The notes beneath the pieces are model-generated. The model was not told where the DNA came from and made no database searches. It saw only the letters and a program-made list of their open reading frames with translations. A DNA stretch of 64,000 nucleotides from Vibrio ostreicida (GTDB lineage: Bacteria > Pseudomonadota > Gammaproteobacteria > Enterobacterales > Vibrionaceae): contig NZ_JABEYA020000002.1 in NCBI RefSeq assembly GCF_013074385.2, positions 124,001-188,000 of the forward strand, read 5' to 3'. Shown in pieces: positions 17,798-27,744 of the stretch (position 1 is the first letter of the stretch; every line of letters begins with the position of its first letter). The position numbers and the translations under genes were made by a program.

Positions 17798-17929
17798 ATC
17801 TTGATGGTGCGATTTTTTCTTTTGTAGGAAAGAGAATCGCTTGCTAAAAGTGAGCATTTCGCTAGCTATCAATGCTCGGCTGCACTGTGCTAGGATTGGC
17901 GTAGCATTGTTAATATGAAGAGTAAGGTT

Positions 17930-18328
17930 ATGAATCAAGACGACCCGTTGTATTTACAAGAAATGGGTATCCAAATGTACGTTTTGCATCACCCTGAGAG
18001 ATTGCAAGGCTATCAATCGTCAAATATTCATTTACCTGATGATTGCCGATTGCTGGTTGTTGCTCCTTCATTGCCGCAAGATCGCAGCGCTCAGTTTTTT
18101 GAACGTGTCTTGAAAAGTTTGGATTTATCCATTAACCAGTCAAGGCACCTTTACCCTGAACAAATTTATCAACTTGGTGACCAACATCAAGAGTGGGTCT
18201 GGTTTGCTGGGTGTGAGCATGATCCCCGTGTAATGGGGAAAGTGCTTCAGTCTACCGATTTGAACTCGATAGAGGGTAATCATCAACACAAAAAGTTTTT
18301 GTGGCAGCAAATTTGCTCTTATCAGTAA
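17930..18328 (+). CDS. holD: DNA polymerase III psi subunit
   Basis: 132 aa from the ATG at 17930 (MNQDDPLYLQEMGIQ), with AAGAG at 17918-17922; an in-frame ATG at 17915 would add five residues. The family features are the LQEMGIxxYxLxxPxxLQG N-terminus, which binds chi (HolC), and the C-terminal LWQQICSY. Psi bridges the clamp loader to SSB through chi. The family is short and fast-evolving, so recognition rests mainly on the two ends and on the holD-rimI pairing known from enterics and vibrios. The gene ends 5 bp before rimI. Confidence 0.85.
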   Translation: MNQDDPLYLQEMGIQMYVLHHPERLQGYQSSNIHLPDDCRLLVVAPSLPQDRSAQFFERVLKSLDLSINQSRHLYPEQIYQLGDQHQEWVWFAGCEHDPRVMGKVLQSTDLNSIEGNHQHKKFLWQQICSYQ

Positions 18329-18333
18329 ACATT

Positions 18334-18780
18334 ATGAATGTAGAAATATGCCCACTCGATACTAAACACCTTTCTGATATCTGTCGGATAGAAAAGGTTG
18401 CACACACTCACCCTTGGTCAGATTCATTGTTAGTCAATGTCGACAGTCGAGGGGCTTGCCACCGCGTCTTGCTCAAACAAGGGCGAGTCATTGGGTACTA
18501 TTATGCGCAGCACGTTGTTGGTGAGGTTACTCTCCTCAATATAGCCATCGACCCTGAGTATCAAGGCAAAGGTTACGGTAAAGTCTTGTTGGCCGTTTTC
18601 CTTGAGATGTGTGTTGATTTGAAAGCAGAGAGTGCTTGGCTTGAAGTTCGTCAAAGCAATGTGACGGCTTGTTCAATCTATGAATCAGCTGGATTTAATG
18701 AAGTCGACCGACGGAGAAACTATTATCCGACCTCTACAGGTAAAGAGGACGCGATTATAATGAGTCAGTTCTTTTTCTGA
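18334..18780 (+). CDS. rimI: Ribosomal protein S18 alanine N-acetyltransferase
   Basis: 148 aa from the ATG at 18334, exactly the E. coli length. The frame is open further upstream into holD, but that part is not family-like. It is a GNAT fold that acetylates the N-terminal Ala of S18. Acetyl-CoA binding is shown by YQGKGYGKVLL. WLEVRQSN and SIYESAGF are conserved, with the catalytic Glu and Tyr regions, and the C-terminal RRNYYPTSTGKEDAIIM is diagnostic of RimI. There is no good ribosome binding site of its own, so translation is probably coupled to holD. It converges with the GGDEF/EAL gene, only 3 bp apart. Confidence 0.93.
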   Translation: MNVEICPLDTKHLSDICRIEKVAHTHPWSDSLLVNVDSRGACHRVLLKQGRVIGYYYAQHVVGEVTLLNIAIDPEYQGKGYGKVLLAVFLEMCVDLKAESAWLEVRQSNVTACSIYESAGFNEVDRRRNYYPTSTGKEDAIIMSQFFF

Positions 18781-18783
18781 ACG

Positions 18784-20838
18784 CTACTTTTGAATCGCCT
18801 TCAAAGAGGTGAGAGACCCTTCAATTGGGTAGAAATTCTTCTCAAATCGTTCGTCGAGCTCCGCCGCGGGAAGAGGCTTATCAAATAAATAGCCTTGAAA
18901 TTGATCGCATCCCAGTTTTTTGAGAGTATTTAATTCGTGGACGTCCTCAACACCTTCGGCAATGACTTCCAAATTAAGCCTTTTCGCGGTCATGATAATG
19001 GTGTCGACAATGGCTTGGTCACTTTCATCCAGATGCAGTTGTGTGACAAACGAGCGATCAATTTTCAGCACGTCAACAGCGAGGTGCTTCAAGTATCGGA
19101 GCGATGAGTAGCCAGTACCAAAGTCGTCTATCGAAATTTTCAGCTGGTGCAGTTTAAGGTCACTCATTTTCTGGATAGCCCCTTCCACATTTTCCAACAA
19201 TAGATTCTCTGTTATTTCTAGTTCGATATGCTCCCCGCTGATCTCTGCCTGAGCAAGCACCTCACAGATATGCTCAACAAAACTGTTTTGAGAAAATTGG
19301 AGCGGGCTTATGTTGATCGCGAGACGGCGGAAGGTATCTGGAAGAATACCTTGTTTACACCAGCGTGAATACTGATAGCAGGCTTGTTCTATAATCCAGT
19401 TCCCGATCTGCAAAATTTGACCAGTTTCTTCAGCGATCGGCATAAATACTCCCGGAGGGAGTAGCCCTTTCTCAGGGTGGTTCCAGCGAATAAGCGCTTC
19501 CACACCAACAATTTGTTGGTTATCACTGACTTGAGGCTGATAGTAAAGCTCGAGTTGACCTTTGCTCAATGCTTCATGAAGTCCCTTTTCTATTTCAAGG
19601 AACGATTCTACCTGAGCCTGCATTTCGGGCTCGTAAAACATGTATTTGTTTCGACCCGCAACCTTGGCTCGATAAAGCGCGGTATCAGCCTGACGAAGCA
19701 CATCAATATTGGTGCAACTTACCGAAGGAAAAATCGAGATTCCGACACTGGTTGTGCAATAGAGCAAGTGATCGTCAATAGAATACGGATTTGAGATTAA
19801 GGCGAGCAACTGCTGCGCTGTCTCATGGGCTTCCTCAGTACTCATTGATGGGATTAAAATAGCGAGTTCATCTCCCCCAATACGTGCGGCAGTGTATTCT
19901 TCGTTCAACCAAGCTTCGATCCGCTGTGCAATCGCTTTAATTAAGTGATCCCCAATCGTGTGACCAAGAGAATCATTGATGGTTTTAAAGCGATCTAAAT
20001 CTAGATAGAACAGAACGCCAGTTGATTTATTGGTAACGGCCTGTTCTATAGTCTCTTCCAACATTTGTAACAGCAAGCTGCGGTTGGCCAGTCCTGTTAA
20101 CGAATCGAAATAGGCCAATTGGTTAAGCTGAGCTTCCGCTGCCTGCCGATCTTTCCACAAACTGTGGAATGTTTTTGCAAGTTGGCCCAATTCGTCGTCC
20201 CGATTCAAATTCGGTAGTGGCGCTTCGGTTCTTTTATCTTGAAGAGAACGAACCCAGTCAATCAAGGTAACCAGTGGTTTGGACAATTTTTTATAGAAAA
20301 ACAACAACAGAATGGTCGTCAACAAGACATTTCGCAAAAGATCGAACAGCAATATTTGACTGGTCTTAGAAATGAATTCCTTGGCAATGTTTGCGCCGTT
20401 AACGGAAAAACTCAGTGTTCCAACGACGACATGCGAATTGGGCTGGTGTAATTCTGTTTTGTACACTGGTGTTGTCGGTGTGAGATAGCGTGAAAGTGCT
20501 TCGGTAAATGTGTTCTCCAGAGAGATGTTTCGTTGACGCTCTGTTAAGGTGTCTCCAAAATCATCGACGATTGAAACGTCGTAGATAGCGCCATCCATCA
20601 TTAGACTGGAGGCAACCTGCTGAGCCAATAGCTGATTCAGGTGATAGGCTGCCTGACTAGCATTAGAATAGTTTTGCAGCAACTTAAATTGGTAGTGTTC
20701 TTCGATCCGTTTTTGTTCCTGATGAAGATCCACCAAAATTTGATAGAAGCTAAAAATCAGTCCTAGTATCACAGACACTAGAAACACGGTTTTCGCTTGT
20801 CTAAAGGCTAATGAGTTTATCTTCTTGCTCGCAGGCAT
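18784..20838 (-). CDS. Membrane GGDEF/EAL cyclic-di-GMP protein
   Basis: 684 aa. Two membrane segments (about 17-36 and 161-182) enclose a periplasmic sensor of about 120 residues, followed by a HAMP-like linker (about 185-235). The GGDEF domain has GGDEL (321-325), a variant that may or may not be an active cyclase. The EAL domain has EAL (447-449), DDFGTGYSS (571-579), KIDRSF (592-597) and EGVE (628-631), all consistent with an active phosphodiesterase. The likely net role is cyclic-di-GMP breakdown in response to a periplasmic signal. GAGGGGA lies upstream of the ATG. It is divergent from prfC and converges with rimI. Confidence 0.9.
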   Translation of the reverse strand: MPASKKINSLAFRQAKTVFLVSVILGLIFSFYQILVDLHQEQKRIEEHYQFKLLQNYSNASQAAYHLNQLLAQQVASSLMMDGAIYDVSIVDDFGDTLTERQRNISLENTFTEALSRYLTPTTPVYKTELHQPNSHVVVGTLSFSVNGANIAKEFISKTSQILLFDLLRNVLLTTILLLFFYKKLSKPLVTLIDWVRSLQDKRTEAPLPNLNRDDELGQLAKTFHSLWKDRQAAEAQLNQLAYFDSLTGLANRSLLLQMLEETIEQAVTNKSTGVLFYLDLDRFKTINDSLGHTIGDHLIKAIAQRIEAWLNEEYTAARIGGDELAILIPSMSTEEAHETAQQLLALISNPYSIDDHLLYCTTSVGISIFPSVSCTNIDVLRQADTALYRAKVAGRNKYMFYEPEMQAQVESFLEIEKGLHEALSKGQLELYYQPQVSDNQQIVGVEALIRWNHPEKGLLPPGVFMPIAEETGQILQIGNWIIEQACYQYSRWCKQGILPDTFRRLAINISPLQFSQNSFVEHICEVLAQAEISGEHIELEITENLLLENVEGAIQKMSDLKLHQLKISIDDFGTGYSSLRYLKHLAVDVLKIDRSFVTQLHLDESDQAIVDTIIMTAKRLNLEVIAEGVEDVHELNTLKKLGCDQFQGYLFDKPLPAAELDERFEKNFYPIEGSLTSLKAIQK

Positions 20839-21061
20839 AATAGTCTTTGTTCCCCTCTACTCTCTTAGTTATAGCCTAAATTTATTGATATTTTAATTTG
20901 TAAGTAATTTGGGCGCGATTTATTGGACATTTAGGTCGCTTAGTTGCCCCAAAGAGCAATATAAGGGACAATGCGTGGAATAACTTAATCCCCCTGCCAG
21001 TCTATGAGTCACATCTTGAGTTGATCCTATCTGGCGTCTTGAACTGAAGAAGATCTTTTTG

Positions 21062-22651
21062 ATGTCAAACACAGCATTTATAGGCGAGGTTTCCAAGCGG
21101 AGAACTTTCGCTATTATTTCCCACCCGGATGCGGGTAAAACAACCATTACAGAAAAAGTGTTACTTTTCGGACGTGCGATTCAGACCGCTGGAACGGTTA
21201 AAGGTCGAGGGTCATCGCAACACGCGAAATCAGACTGGATGGAAATGGAAAAAGAACGTGGTATTTCCGTGACGACTTCTGTGATGCAGTTTCCTTATAA
21301 TAACTGTCTGGTTAACTTGCTTGACACTCCCGGTCACGAAGATTTCTCGGAAGATACGTATCGAACATTGACCGCAGTCGATTCGTGCTTGATGGTGATC
21401 GATGCTGCCAAAGGGGTTGAAGACCGAACGCGTAAATTGATGGAGGTGACTCGTTTACGTGATACACCAATCGTGACATTTATGAACAAACTAGACCGTG
21501 ATGTTCGTGATCCTATGGAAGTACTCGATGAGGTGGAAACCGAACTTGGAATGGCCTGCGCGCCAATTTCATGGCCGATCGGTTGTGGGAAAGAGTTTAA
21601 AGGCGTTTATCACATCCATCGAGATGAAACCATTTTGTATGAATCTGGCCATGGGCATGAAATTCAAGATGTCAGGGTCATTAAAGGATTAGATAACCCA
21701 GATTTGGATCAAGCCGTTGGTGCCGATTTAGCGCACAGTGTGCGCGAGGAAATCGAACTTGTTATAGGCGCTTGCCCTGAGTTTGATCATGAGTTGTTTC
21801 TAGCGGGTCAATTGACTCCCGTTTACTTTGGTACTGCTTTAGGTAATTTCGGCGTTGACCATATGTTGGATGGATTAACAAAGTGGGCACCAGAGCCACA
21901 AACTCGCCAAGCCAATGAACGCTCTGTCGAATCAACCGAAGAAAAGTTCTCTGGGTTTGTTTTTAAAATTCAGGCGAATATGGACCCGAAACATCGCGAT
22001 CGTATTGCCTTTATGCGCATTGTCTCGGGTACTTACTCTCAGGGCATGAAAATGAATCATGTTCGTATGGGTAAAACAGTCAGTATTTCCGATGCGGTCA
22101 CCTTTATGGCCGGAGATCGTGCGCGCGCTGAGAAAGCATACGCCGGTGATATTATTGGTCTCCATAATCATGGAACAATTCAGATTGGTGATACGTTCAC
22201 TCAAGGCGAAGGGCTAAAATTCTCAGGTATCCCGAATTTTGCGCCGGAGCTGTTTCGACGAATTCGTCTTCGAGATCCATTGAAGCAAAAGCAATTATTA
22301 AAAGGTTTGGTTCAGCTGTCTGAGGAAGGCGCCGTTCAGGTGTTTCGACCGTTGCAGAATAACGACCTTATCGTTGGGGCCGTCGGTGTCCTACAGTTTG
22401 ATGTTGTCGTTGCACGTCTTAAAGCAGAATATAATGTTGAAGCTATCTACGAGAGTGTCAATGTAGCAACAGCCCGTTGGGTGGATTGCAAAGATGGTAA
22501 GAAGCTTGAGGAGTTCCAACGGAAAAATCAGGCCAATCTCGCTTTGGATGGTGGTGATAACCTCACTTATGTTGCGCCGACGATGGTTAACCTAAATTTA
22601 GCCAAAGAACGTTTTGCTGATGTTGAGTTTCGAGCGACGCGTGAACACTAA
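21062..22651 (+). CDS. prfC: Peptide chain release factor 3
   Basis: 529 aa, equal to E. coli RF3, from the ATG at 21062; a TTG one codon upstream is less likely. It is a translational GTPase that ejects RF1/RF2 after termination. The P-loop is HPDAGKT (21-27), the switch II region is DTPGHEDF (88-95) and the guanine motif is NKLD (142-145). Domain II and a C-terminal domain complete the protein. AAGAAGA is upstream. It ends in a terminator shared with srmB. Confidence 0.96.
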   Translation: MSNTAFIGEVSKRRTFAIISHPDAGKTTITEKVLLFGRAIQTAGTVKGRGSSQHAKSDWMEMEKERGISVTTSVMQFPYNNCLVNLLDTPGHEDFSEDTYRTLTAVDSCLMVIDAAKGVEDRTRKLMEVTRLRDTPIVTFMNKLDRDVRDPMEVLDEVETELGMACAPISWPIGCGKEFKGVYHIHRDETILYESGHGHEIQDVRVIKGLDNPDLDQAVGADLAHSVREEIELVIGACPEFDHELFLAGQLTPVYFGTALGNFGVDHMLDGLTKWAPEPQTRQANERSVESTEEKFSGFVFKIQANMDPKHRDRIAFMRIVSGTYSQGMKMNHVRMGKTVSISDAVTFMAGDRARAEKAYAGDIIGLHNHGTIQIGDTFTQGEGLKFSGIPNFAPELFRRIRLRDPLKQKQLLKGLVQLSEEGAVQVFRPLQNNDLIVGAVGVLQFDVVVARLKAEYNVEAIYESVNVATARWVDCKDGKKLEEFQRKNQANLALDGGDNLTYVAPTMVNLNLAKERFADVEFRATREH

Positions 22652-22741
22652 CGTTTTTAGTGTTCCATCAGTAGTATTGCTTTTGAAATCGCTTTCTTGA
22701 GACGTGTTCTGTAAGAAAAGCTCAGAGAGCCATCCATGTTT

Positions 22742-22778
22742 AAAAAAGGGGGTGACGTTTAACGTCAACCCCTTTTTT
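22742..22778. terminator. Bidirectional terminator between prfC and srmB
   Basis: A6-GGGG / CCCC-T6 plus an inner TGACGT/ACGTCA stem with a 3-nt loop and one mismatch. The A and T runs serve both converging genes. Confidence 0.9.
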
Positions 22779-22782
22779 CAGA

Positions 22783-24015
22783 CTAGTTTTTTTTCTTTCC
22801 GGCTTTCTTTTTGTTCTTAGCCAGAAGCTTAGTTTTGTCGTCTTTCTTCTTTTTCTTAAAAGTCGGTTTCTTGTGTTTTGGTCGAAGTTCTTTAATAAAA
22901 CGTTCTTTTATTTCTTCTTTCACATAACGCGCTACTCTATCCATCATCGTCTGATCATGAGCCTCGACAAGAGAAACCGCGTTACCTTTTTTGCCCGCGC
23001 GAGCAGTCCGGCCGATACGATGGAGGTACACGTCCGCGCTACGAGGTAAGTCATAATTGATGACATGGCTAACGTCTGGCAGGTCGATGCCTCGCGCTGC
23101 TACATCGGTTGCAAGAAGGACATTGACACTTCCGTCTCGGAAACGGGCAATCGCGTTGTTACGACGATCTTGAGGCATTTCTCCTTGAATCCAGGCACAT
23201 TGGATATTGGCCTTTTCAAGCTCTCCGCGTAATTCGGCTAAACGATCCCGCGTTTTAAGAAAGACAATACTTCTCTCCGCTTGATCATTGAGAATTTTCT
23301 TGAGCAGTTCGAGTTTATGGTTCATATCATCGGCTCGATGATACCATTGAGCAATCTTTTTACGCTCTCGGCGTGATGGCTCTGCGTCAATCTCTGCGGG
23401 GTTCTTTAACAGGTCGGCAGTAAAGCCTTCTACGCCTTTCCCTTCTAATGTGGCTGAAAACAGCAACGTTTGCTTACGCCAGCGGCATTCAGAAGAGAGG
23501 CGATCAACCGTTGGACCAAAACCCATATCTAACATTCGATCAGCTTCATCGAGTACTAGCCACTCAATCGCACGGCAATCAAAGCGTTCGGCTTCAATAT
23601 ATTCCATTAGGCGTCCTGGCGTGGCGACAACAATATCTTGAGTCTGAGCGAGAATATCAGCGTGTTCTTGGTATTGAACACCGCCAGTGATAGTGACAAT
23701 GTTCAATTTGGTATTTTTTGCCAGTTCACGTGCCTGATCAGCGACTTGCATGGCCAATTCACGAGTTGGCGTTAAGATCAGGATGCGAGCAGGGCCGGGC
23801 TTTTTACGTGGAAAATCTTGCAAATATTGCAGAGCAGGTAGGACAAACGCAGCGGTTTTTCCTGTTCCAGTTGGTGCCGATGCCAAGATATCGCGTCCAT
23901 CTAAAGCTTGTGGAATTGCGTCGGCTTGAATTTGGGTAGGGCGTGTGTATCCCATTTCTTCAATGGCCACGAGCAGATTTGAGTCTAGCTCTAATTCAGC
24001 AAAATTTTTGATCAC
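22783..24015 (-). CDS. srmB: DEAD-box RNA helicase SrmB
   Basis: 410 aa from a GTG at 24015 with GGAG 8 nt upstream. Motif I is APTGTGKT (47-54) and motif II is DEAD (156-159); SAT, RGIDLPDVSHVINYDLP and HRIGRTARAG follow. The N-terminal NFAELELDSNLL and the block ILILTPTRELAMQV are typical of SrmB, which acts early in 50S assembly. The C-terminal tail (about 375-410) is almost all Lys plus a few other residues and probably binds RNA. It is about 34 aa shorter than the E. coli protein, all at this variable tail. An unrelated DEAD-box paralogue is possible but less likely, given trmN6 next door, as in E. coli. Confidence 0.92.
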   Translation of the reverse strand: MIKNFAELELDSNLLVAIEEMGYTRPTQIQADAIPQALDGRDILASAPTGTGKTAAFVLPALQYLQDFPRKKPGPARILILTPTRELAMQVADQARELAKNTKLNIVTITGGVQYQEHADILAQTQDIVVATPGRLMEYIEAERFDCRAIEWLVLDEADRMLDMGFGPTVDRLSSECRWRKQTLLFSATLEGKGVEGFTADLLKNPAEIDAEPSRRERKKIAQWYHRADDMNHKLELLKKILNDQAERSIVFLKTRDRLAELRGELEKANIQCAWIQGEMPQDRRNNAIARFRDGSVNVLLATDVAARGIDLPDVSHVINYDLPRSADVYLHRIGRTARAGKKGNAVSLVEAHDQTMMDRVARYVKEEIKERFIKELRPKHKKPTFKKKKKDDKTKLLAKNKKKAGKKKN

Positions 24016-24105
24016 TCTGTTGTCTCCACAAGCTGTTCAGCGAGAAGGTAAAGTTTAAGGACGGTCATTATAGAGTGTTCGGTGACAAGGATCACACCTT
24101 AATTG

Positions 24106-24825
24106 CTACATCTTTAAATAAAAGTGTTTGGTCAGATCGATAAACTCGTTCGTGTAACCCTGATGTGTGCGAATGATAAGAGATTGGTACTGAGTGGCTT
24201 TTGCCGTTTTACTGATTTGAATGAGAAGACGGTTCGCCTTTTTTTCTGGCGTAGGTTGTATCTCACAGATGACGTCAAGGTACCAAGTTAGACGCTGGGC
24301 TGCCTGTATAAATGCTTGCCCTTCCATAACTGGCAGTATAAAACTTGCGGTGCCTCCCTGATTGAGCAGGTCATAACACCGCCTCAGCAGCGGTTCATGA
24401 GGAAGACTATCACTGTGTCTTGCCGTCGCTCTTTGAGGTGTGTTGGCATGTTTTCCACTCGTGAAATAAGGAGGGTTGCAGATAATAGCCCCGTAGCTTT
24501 TCTCAAAAGGGAAAGTCAGTACATCGCCAGCGAGGACGCTTAATCTCTCTTTCCACGGTGAGGCCAAAAAATTACGTTGCGCAGCTTGTAAAGCCTGCTC
24601 GTCAATGTCGATAGCGTCGACCATGCAATCCTGATAGCGCTGGGCACACATCAAAGACAACAGGCCAGTACCAGTTCCAATATCCAGTATATGTTGAGCG
24701 TGATTACTTTGGTGCCAGGCCCCGAGAAGAACGCCATCCGTACTAACGGGCATCCCTGAATAGCCGCCATAAATAGTAAACTGCTTGAATGTAAAATCTT
24801 TAGTTCTTTGCTCGTCTTTTTCCAT
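24106..24825 (-). CDS. trmN6: tRNA1(Val) (adenine37-N6)-methyltransferase
   Basis: 239 aa (E. coli TrmN6/YfiC 245). It is a Rossmann-fold SAM enzyme with DIGTGTG (48-54) and the catalytic NPPYFTSG (117-124), whose Asn-Pro-Pro-Tyr is the signature of N6-adenine methylation. The N-terminal TFKQFTIYGG and GMPVSTDGVLLGAW are family blocks. The neighbour srmB lies 90 bp downstream, the same pairing as in E. coli. It is divergent from brnQ across a 305-bp AT-rich region. Confidence 0.93.
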   Translation of the reverse strand: MEKDEQRTKDFTFKQFTIYGGYSGMPVSTDGVLLGAWHQSNHAQHILDIGTGTGLLSLMCAQRYQDCMVDAIDIDEQALQAAQRNFLASPWKERLSVLAGDVLTFPFEKSYGAIICNPPYFTSGKHANTPQRATARHSDSLPHEPLLRRCYDLLNQGGTASFILPVMEGQAFIQAAQRLTWYLDVICEIQPTPEKKANRLLIQISKTAKATQYQSLIIRTHQGYTNEFIDLTKHFYLKM

Positions 24826-25130
24826 TTTATGCTACTTGCTAAATGCTATTGAGAGATTAAGTTCGTTACTGGGCAAATACATGAAATTTTGTTCTGTTAA
24901 AATTGCATTTCTTTTGTTTTTTTTCGAGATAATAAACTGCACTTTTTCAATTTGGTAGTTGCAAAATCTCTTATTTAGGTGAAATTATAAATTTATATGG
25001 TGTTTTTTAGCTTGGGCTTGCGAATTGGATAGCGTTTCGTCATCATTCGCCTCCAAATTTATCGATTGGGTAGCCTATTGGACTGCTCAACGCGCACAAC
25101 ATCACTCAAACAATAATTAAAGGGTCTCTT
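24826..25130. promoter_or_regulatory. trmN6/brnQ divergent intergenic region
   Basis: 305 bp, AT-rich, with T runs near 24910-24930 and the AAAGGG ribosome binding site of brnQ near the right end. No gene, RNA or repeat is seen, and promoter hexamers cannot be assigned with confidence. Confidence 0.5.
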
Positions 25131-26456
25131 GTGAATCAGACTTTAAAATTAACAGATATTATCGCGTTAGGCTTTATGCTTTTCGCTTTCTTTTTAGGTG
25201 CTGGTAACATTATTTTCCCGCCTCTGGCTGGTCAATTAGCAGGTGAGAGCCTATTGCCAGCCATGACGGGTTTTCTTGTGACGGCAGTTGGCCTTCCTCT
25301 GATGACCATCGTCGCCATTGCGGTGGCTGGCGGTTCTTGGCAGGATCTAACTAAAGATCTGCCTAAATTTGCGGCTACGCTTATGGCGGTACTGATATTT
25401 ATTATTATCGGACCTGCGTTTGCTGCCCCTCGTACCGGTTTAGTGGCATACGAAATGGCGGTTAAGCCCTTCTTTATCGATGCACAGCAATCCTATCTGA
25501 CCGTGTTTTCGATTTTGTTCTTCGCGGTAGCGATGTTTTTTGCTTGGTCTCAGGGCAAGCTCATTGACGTTATTGGCAAAGTATTGACCCCAGTGCTCTT
25601 TATCGGTTTGATGGTGTTGGCTACGGCCGTTTTTCTTGATCCTCAAGGTGAGTTTATTGCCGCGCAAGGCGAGTATCTCACTCATCCTTTACAGAAAGGT
25701 TTTCTTGAAGGTTATAACACCATGGATACGTTCGGTTCCTTGATGTTTGGTGTTTTGATTGTGGATGCACTTCGCCAAAAAGGGATCACGGAGAAAAAAG
25801 CAACAGCCAAGTATTTGATCAGCGCTGCTTGTATCGCAGCGGCGGGGCTTGCCTTTGTGTATATCTCCCTGTTCTATCTAGGGGCGACGAGTTCAGCTGT
25901 TGCCAGTGGGGCTGACAATGGTGGGGTTATTCTGAGTTTGTATGTTCAATCCTTATTTGGTCCATATGGTCAGGTTGTCTTGTCTGTTATTGTTCTTCTT
26001 GCGTGTTTGACGACCGCAATTGGCCTCATTTCAGCGTGTTCTGATTATTTTGGTTCATTGACCAAGATATCTTACAAAACGTGGGTCATTATTAACGGGG
26101 TGGCGTGTGCTGTTGTTGCCAATGTGGGTCTAACCCAGTTGATTGCCTTTTCAGTGCCGGTTCTATTTGCCTTGTACCCTGTTGCGATTGCTTTGGTTGC
26201 ACTCACCTTCTTGCGTGGTCAATTTTTCAACCCTAAACAAGCCTACTGTGTGGTCATTCCAGTCGCGTTGTTGTTTGCGCTTGTTGATGCGGTTAAAGTA
26301 GCGGGTATTGATGTATCGGCACTGAACTCGTTACCGCTGTTTGATATTGGAATGGGTTGGCTATTGCCGACAGTCGCTGCAATTATCGTTATGTTTCTGC
26401 TTGGAAAATCACAAGCAAAACTGACGTTAAAAGCCAAGCCTTCCAACTCTTATTAA
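25131..26456 (+). CDS. brnQ: Branched-chain amino acid transport system II carrier protein
   Basis: 441 aa (E. coli BrnQ 439), with about 12 membrane segments. It is a Na+-coupled carrier for Leu, Ile and Val (LIVCS family). The N-terminal FFLGAGNIIFPPLAGQLAG is the family signature, and the YNTMDTFGSLMFG and CLTTAIGLISACSDYF blocks are present. The GTG start is preceded by AAAGGG. It is transcribed alone, with an intrinsic terminator at 26471. Confidence 0.94.
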   Translation: MNQTLKLTDIIALGFMLFAFFLGAGNIIFPPLAGQLAGESLLPAMTGFLVTAVGLPLMTIVAIAVAGGSWQDLTKDLPKFAATLMAVLIFIIIGPAFAAPRTGLVAYEMAVKPFFIDAQQSYLTVFSILFFAVAMFFAWSQGKLIDVIGKVLTPVLFIGLMVLATAVFLDPQGEFIAAQGEYLTHPLQKGFLEGYNTMDTFGSLMFGVLIVDALRQKGITEKKATAKYLISAACIAAAGLAFVYISLFYLGATSSAVASGADNGGVILSLYVQSLFGPYGQVVLSVIVLLACLTTAIGLISACSDYFGSLTKISYKTWVIINGVACAVVANVGLTQLIAFSVPVLFALYPVAIALVALTFLRGQFFNPKQAYCVVIPVALLFALVDAVKVAGIDVSALNSLPLFDIGMGWLLPTVAAIIVMFLLGKSQAKLTLKAKPSNSY

Positions 26457-26470
26457 CTATCAGTCAAGGC

Positions 26471-26501
26471 CCCCTGTTACGTCCGCGTTAACAGGGGATT
26501 T
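26471..26501 (+). terminator. brnQ terminator
   Basis: Stem CCCCTGTTA/TAACAGGGG (26471-26479 with 26489-26497), 9-nt loop, followed by ATTTT. Confidence 0.75.
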
Positions 26502-26605
26502 TCGTTTAATTCCGGCCCCATTACAGCATCAAAAAAATCTGTATCTTCGAATGACTTTTCAGTACAATTCCTTGGTTAAATTCTACCCATAAATATTGAG
26601 CAAAC

Positions 26606-27704
26606 ATGTTTGAAATCAATCCTATTAAAAACCGCCTTAAGGACGTGTCTGAACGCACTCAAGTCCTGAGGGGGTACCTTTGACTACGATGTGAAGCAAG
26701 AGCGTCTCGAAGAAGTCAATGCAGAATTAGAACAGCCTGACGTTTGGAACGAGCCAGAGCGTGCTCAATCATTGGGCAAAGAACGTGCATCACTAGAAGC
26801 GGTGGTGGAGACGATTGACCTTCTCGAGCAAGGGGTAGAAGATGTTGATGGTCTGCTCGAACTGGCTGTAGAAGAAAACGATCAAGAGACATTTGACGAA
26901 GTTGAACCAGAATTGGCTGAACTTGAGGCAAAATTAGAAAAGCTTGAGTTTCGCCGAATGTTTTCGGGCGATCACGACAGCTCTGATTGCTATATCGATC
27001 TTCAATCAGGTTCAGGTGGTACAGAAGCTCAAGATTGGACTTCAATGCTACTTCGTATGTATCTTCGTTGGGCCGAAGCCAAAGGTTTCAAGACCGAGGT
27101 TATCGAGGTTTCTGAAGGGGAAGTCGCAGGCCTGAAAGGTGCGACAGTGAAGCTGAGTGGCGAGTACGCCTACGGCTGGCTTCGTACTGAGACGGGTGTA
27201 CACCGCTTGGTTCGAAAATCGCCTTTTGATTCTAGTGGTCGTCGTCATACTTCTTTTGCTTCTGCGTTCATCTACCCAGAGATCGATGACAACATTCAAA
27301 TCGATATTAATCCATCAGATTTGCGAATTGATGTTTATCGCGCCTCAGGGGCGGGTGGTCAGCACGTTAACACGACTGAATCGGCGGTGCGTATTACTCA
27401 TGTGCCAACCAATACTGTGGTTCAATGTCAGAATGATCGTTCTCAGCATAAAAACAAAGATCAGGCGATGAAACAGTTGCGTGCAAAGCTATTTGAATTA
27501 GAAATTCAAAAGCAGAATGCTGAAAAGCAAGCTAATGAAGATGCAAAGTCAGATATCGGTTGGGGAAGTCAGATACGTTCTTATGTACTGGATGATTCCC
27601 GTATAAAAGATCTGCGTACTGGGATTGAAAATCGAAACACACAAGCCGTTCTTGATGGCGATCTCGACAAATTTATTGAAGCTAGCCTGAAATCAGGTCT
27701 GTAA
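26606..27704 (+). CDS. prfB: Peptide chain release factor 2, with programmed +1 frameshift
   Basis: RF2 recognises UAA and UGA. The gene starts at the ATG at 26606, and codon 26 is an in-frame TGA (26681-26683) in the context AGGGGG-TAC-CTT-TGA-C: an internal Shine-Dalgarno followed by the slippery CUU, as in E. coli. After skipping one base, the frame continues to 27704 and gives 365 aa, the E. coli length. The anticodon-like SPF falls at 205-207 and the catalytic GGQ at 250-252, both at E. coli positions. Low RF2 lets the ribosome pause at UGA and shift, so the protein regulates itself. It is followed by lysS after 40 bp, the conserved operon. Confidence 0.97.
26671..26684 (+). promoter_or_regulatory. 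RF2 recoding site
   Basis: Stimulatory purine run AGGGGG (26669-26674), spacer TAC, slippery codon CTT (26678-26680) and TGA followed by C, the classic prfB frameshift site. The spacing is identical to E. coli, with one base changed (TAC for TAT). Confidence 0.95.
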
Positions 27705-27744
27705 GCTTTTCAACGACATTTAAATGAAACAGGGTACATCTAAA

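Noticed and set aside
17812..17841. GCGATT/AATCGC inverted repeat after glmM as a terminator
   Set aside because: The stem is interrupted and lacks a T tract. It is too weak to call.
26606..26683. In-frame TGA read as a broken prfB
   Set aside because: The stop sits in the standard RF2 recoding context, and the joined protein has the exact E. coli length and motif positions.
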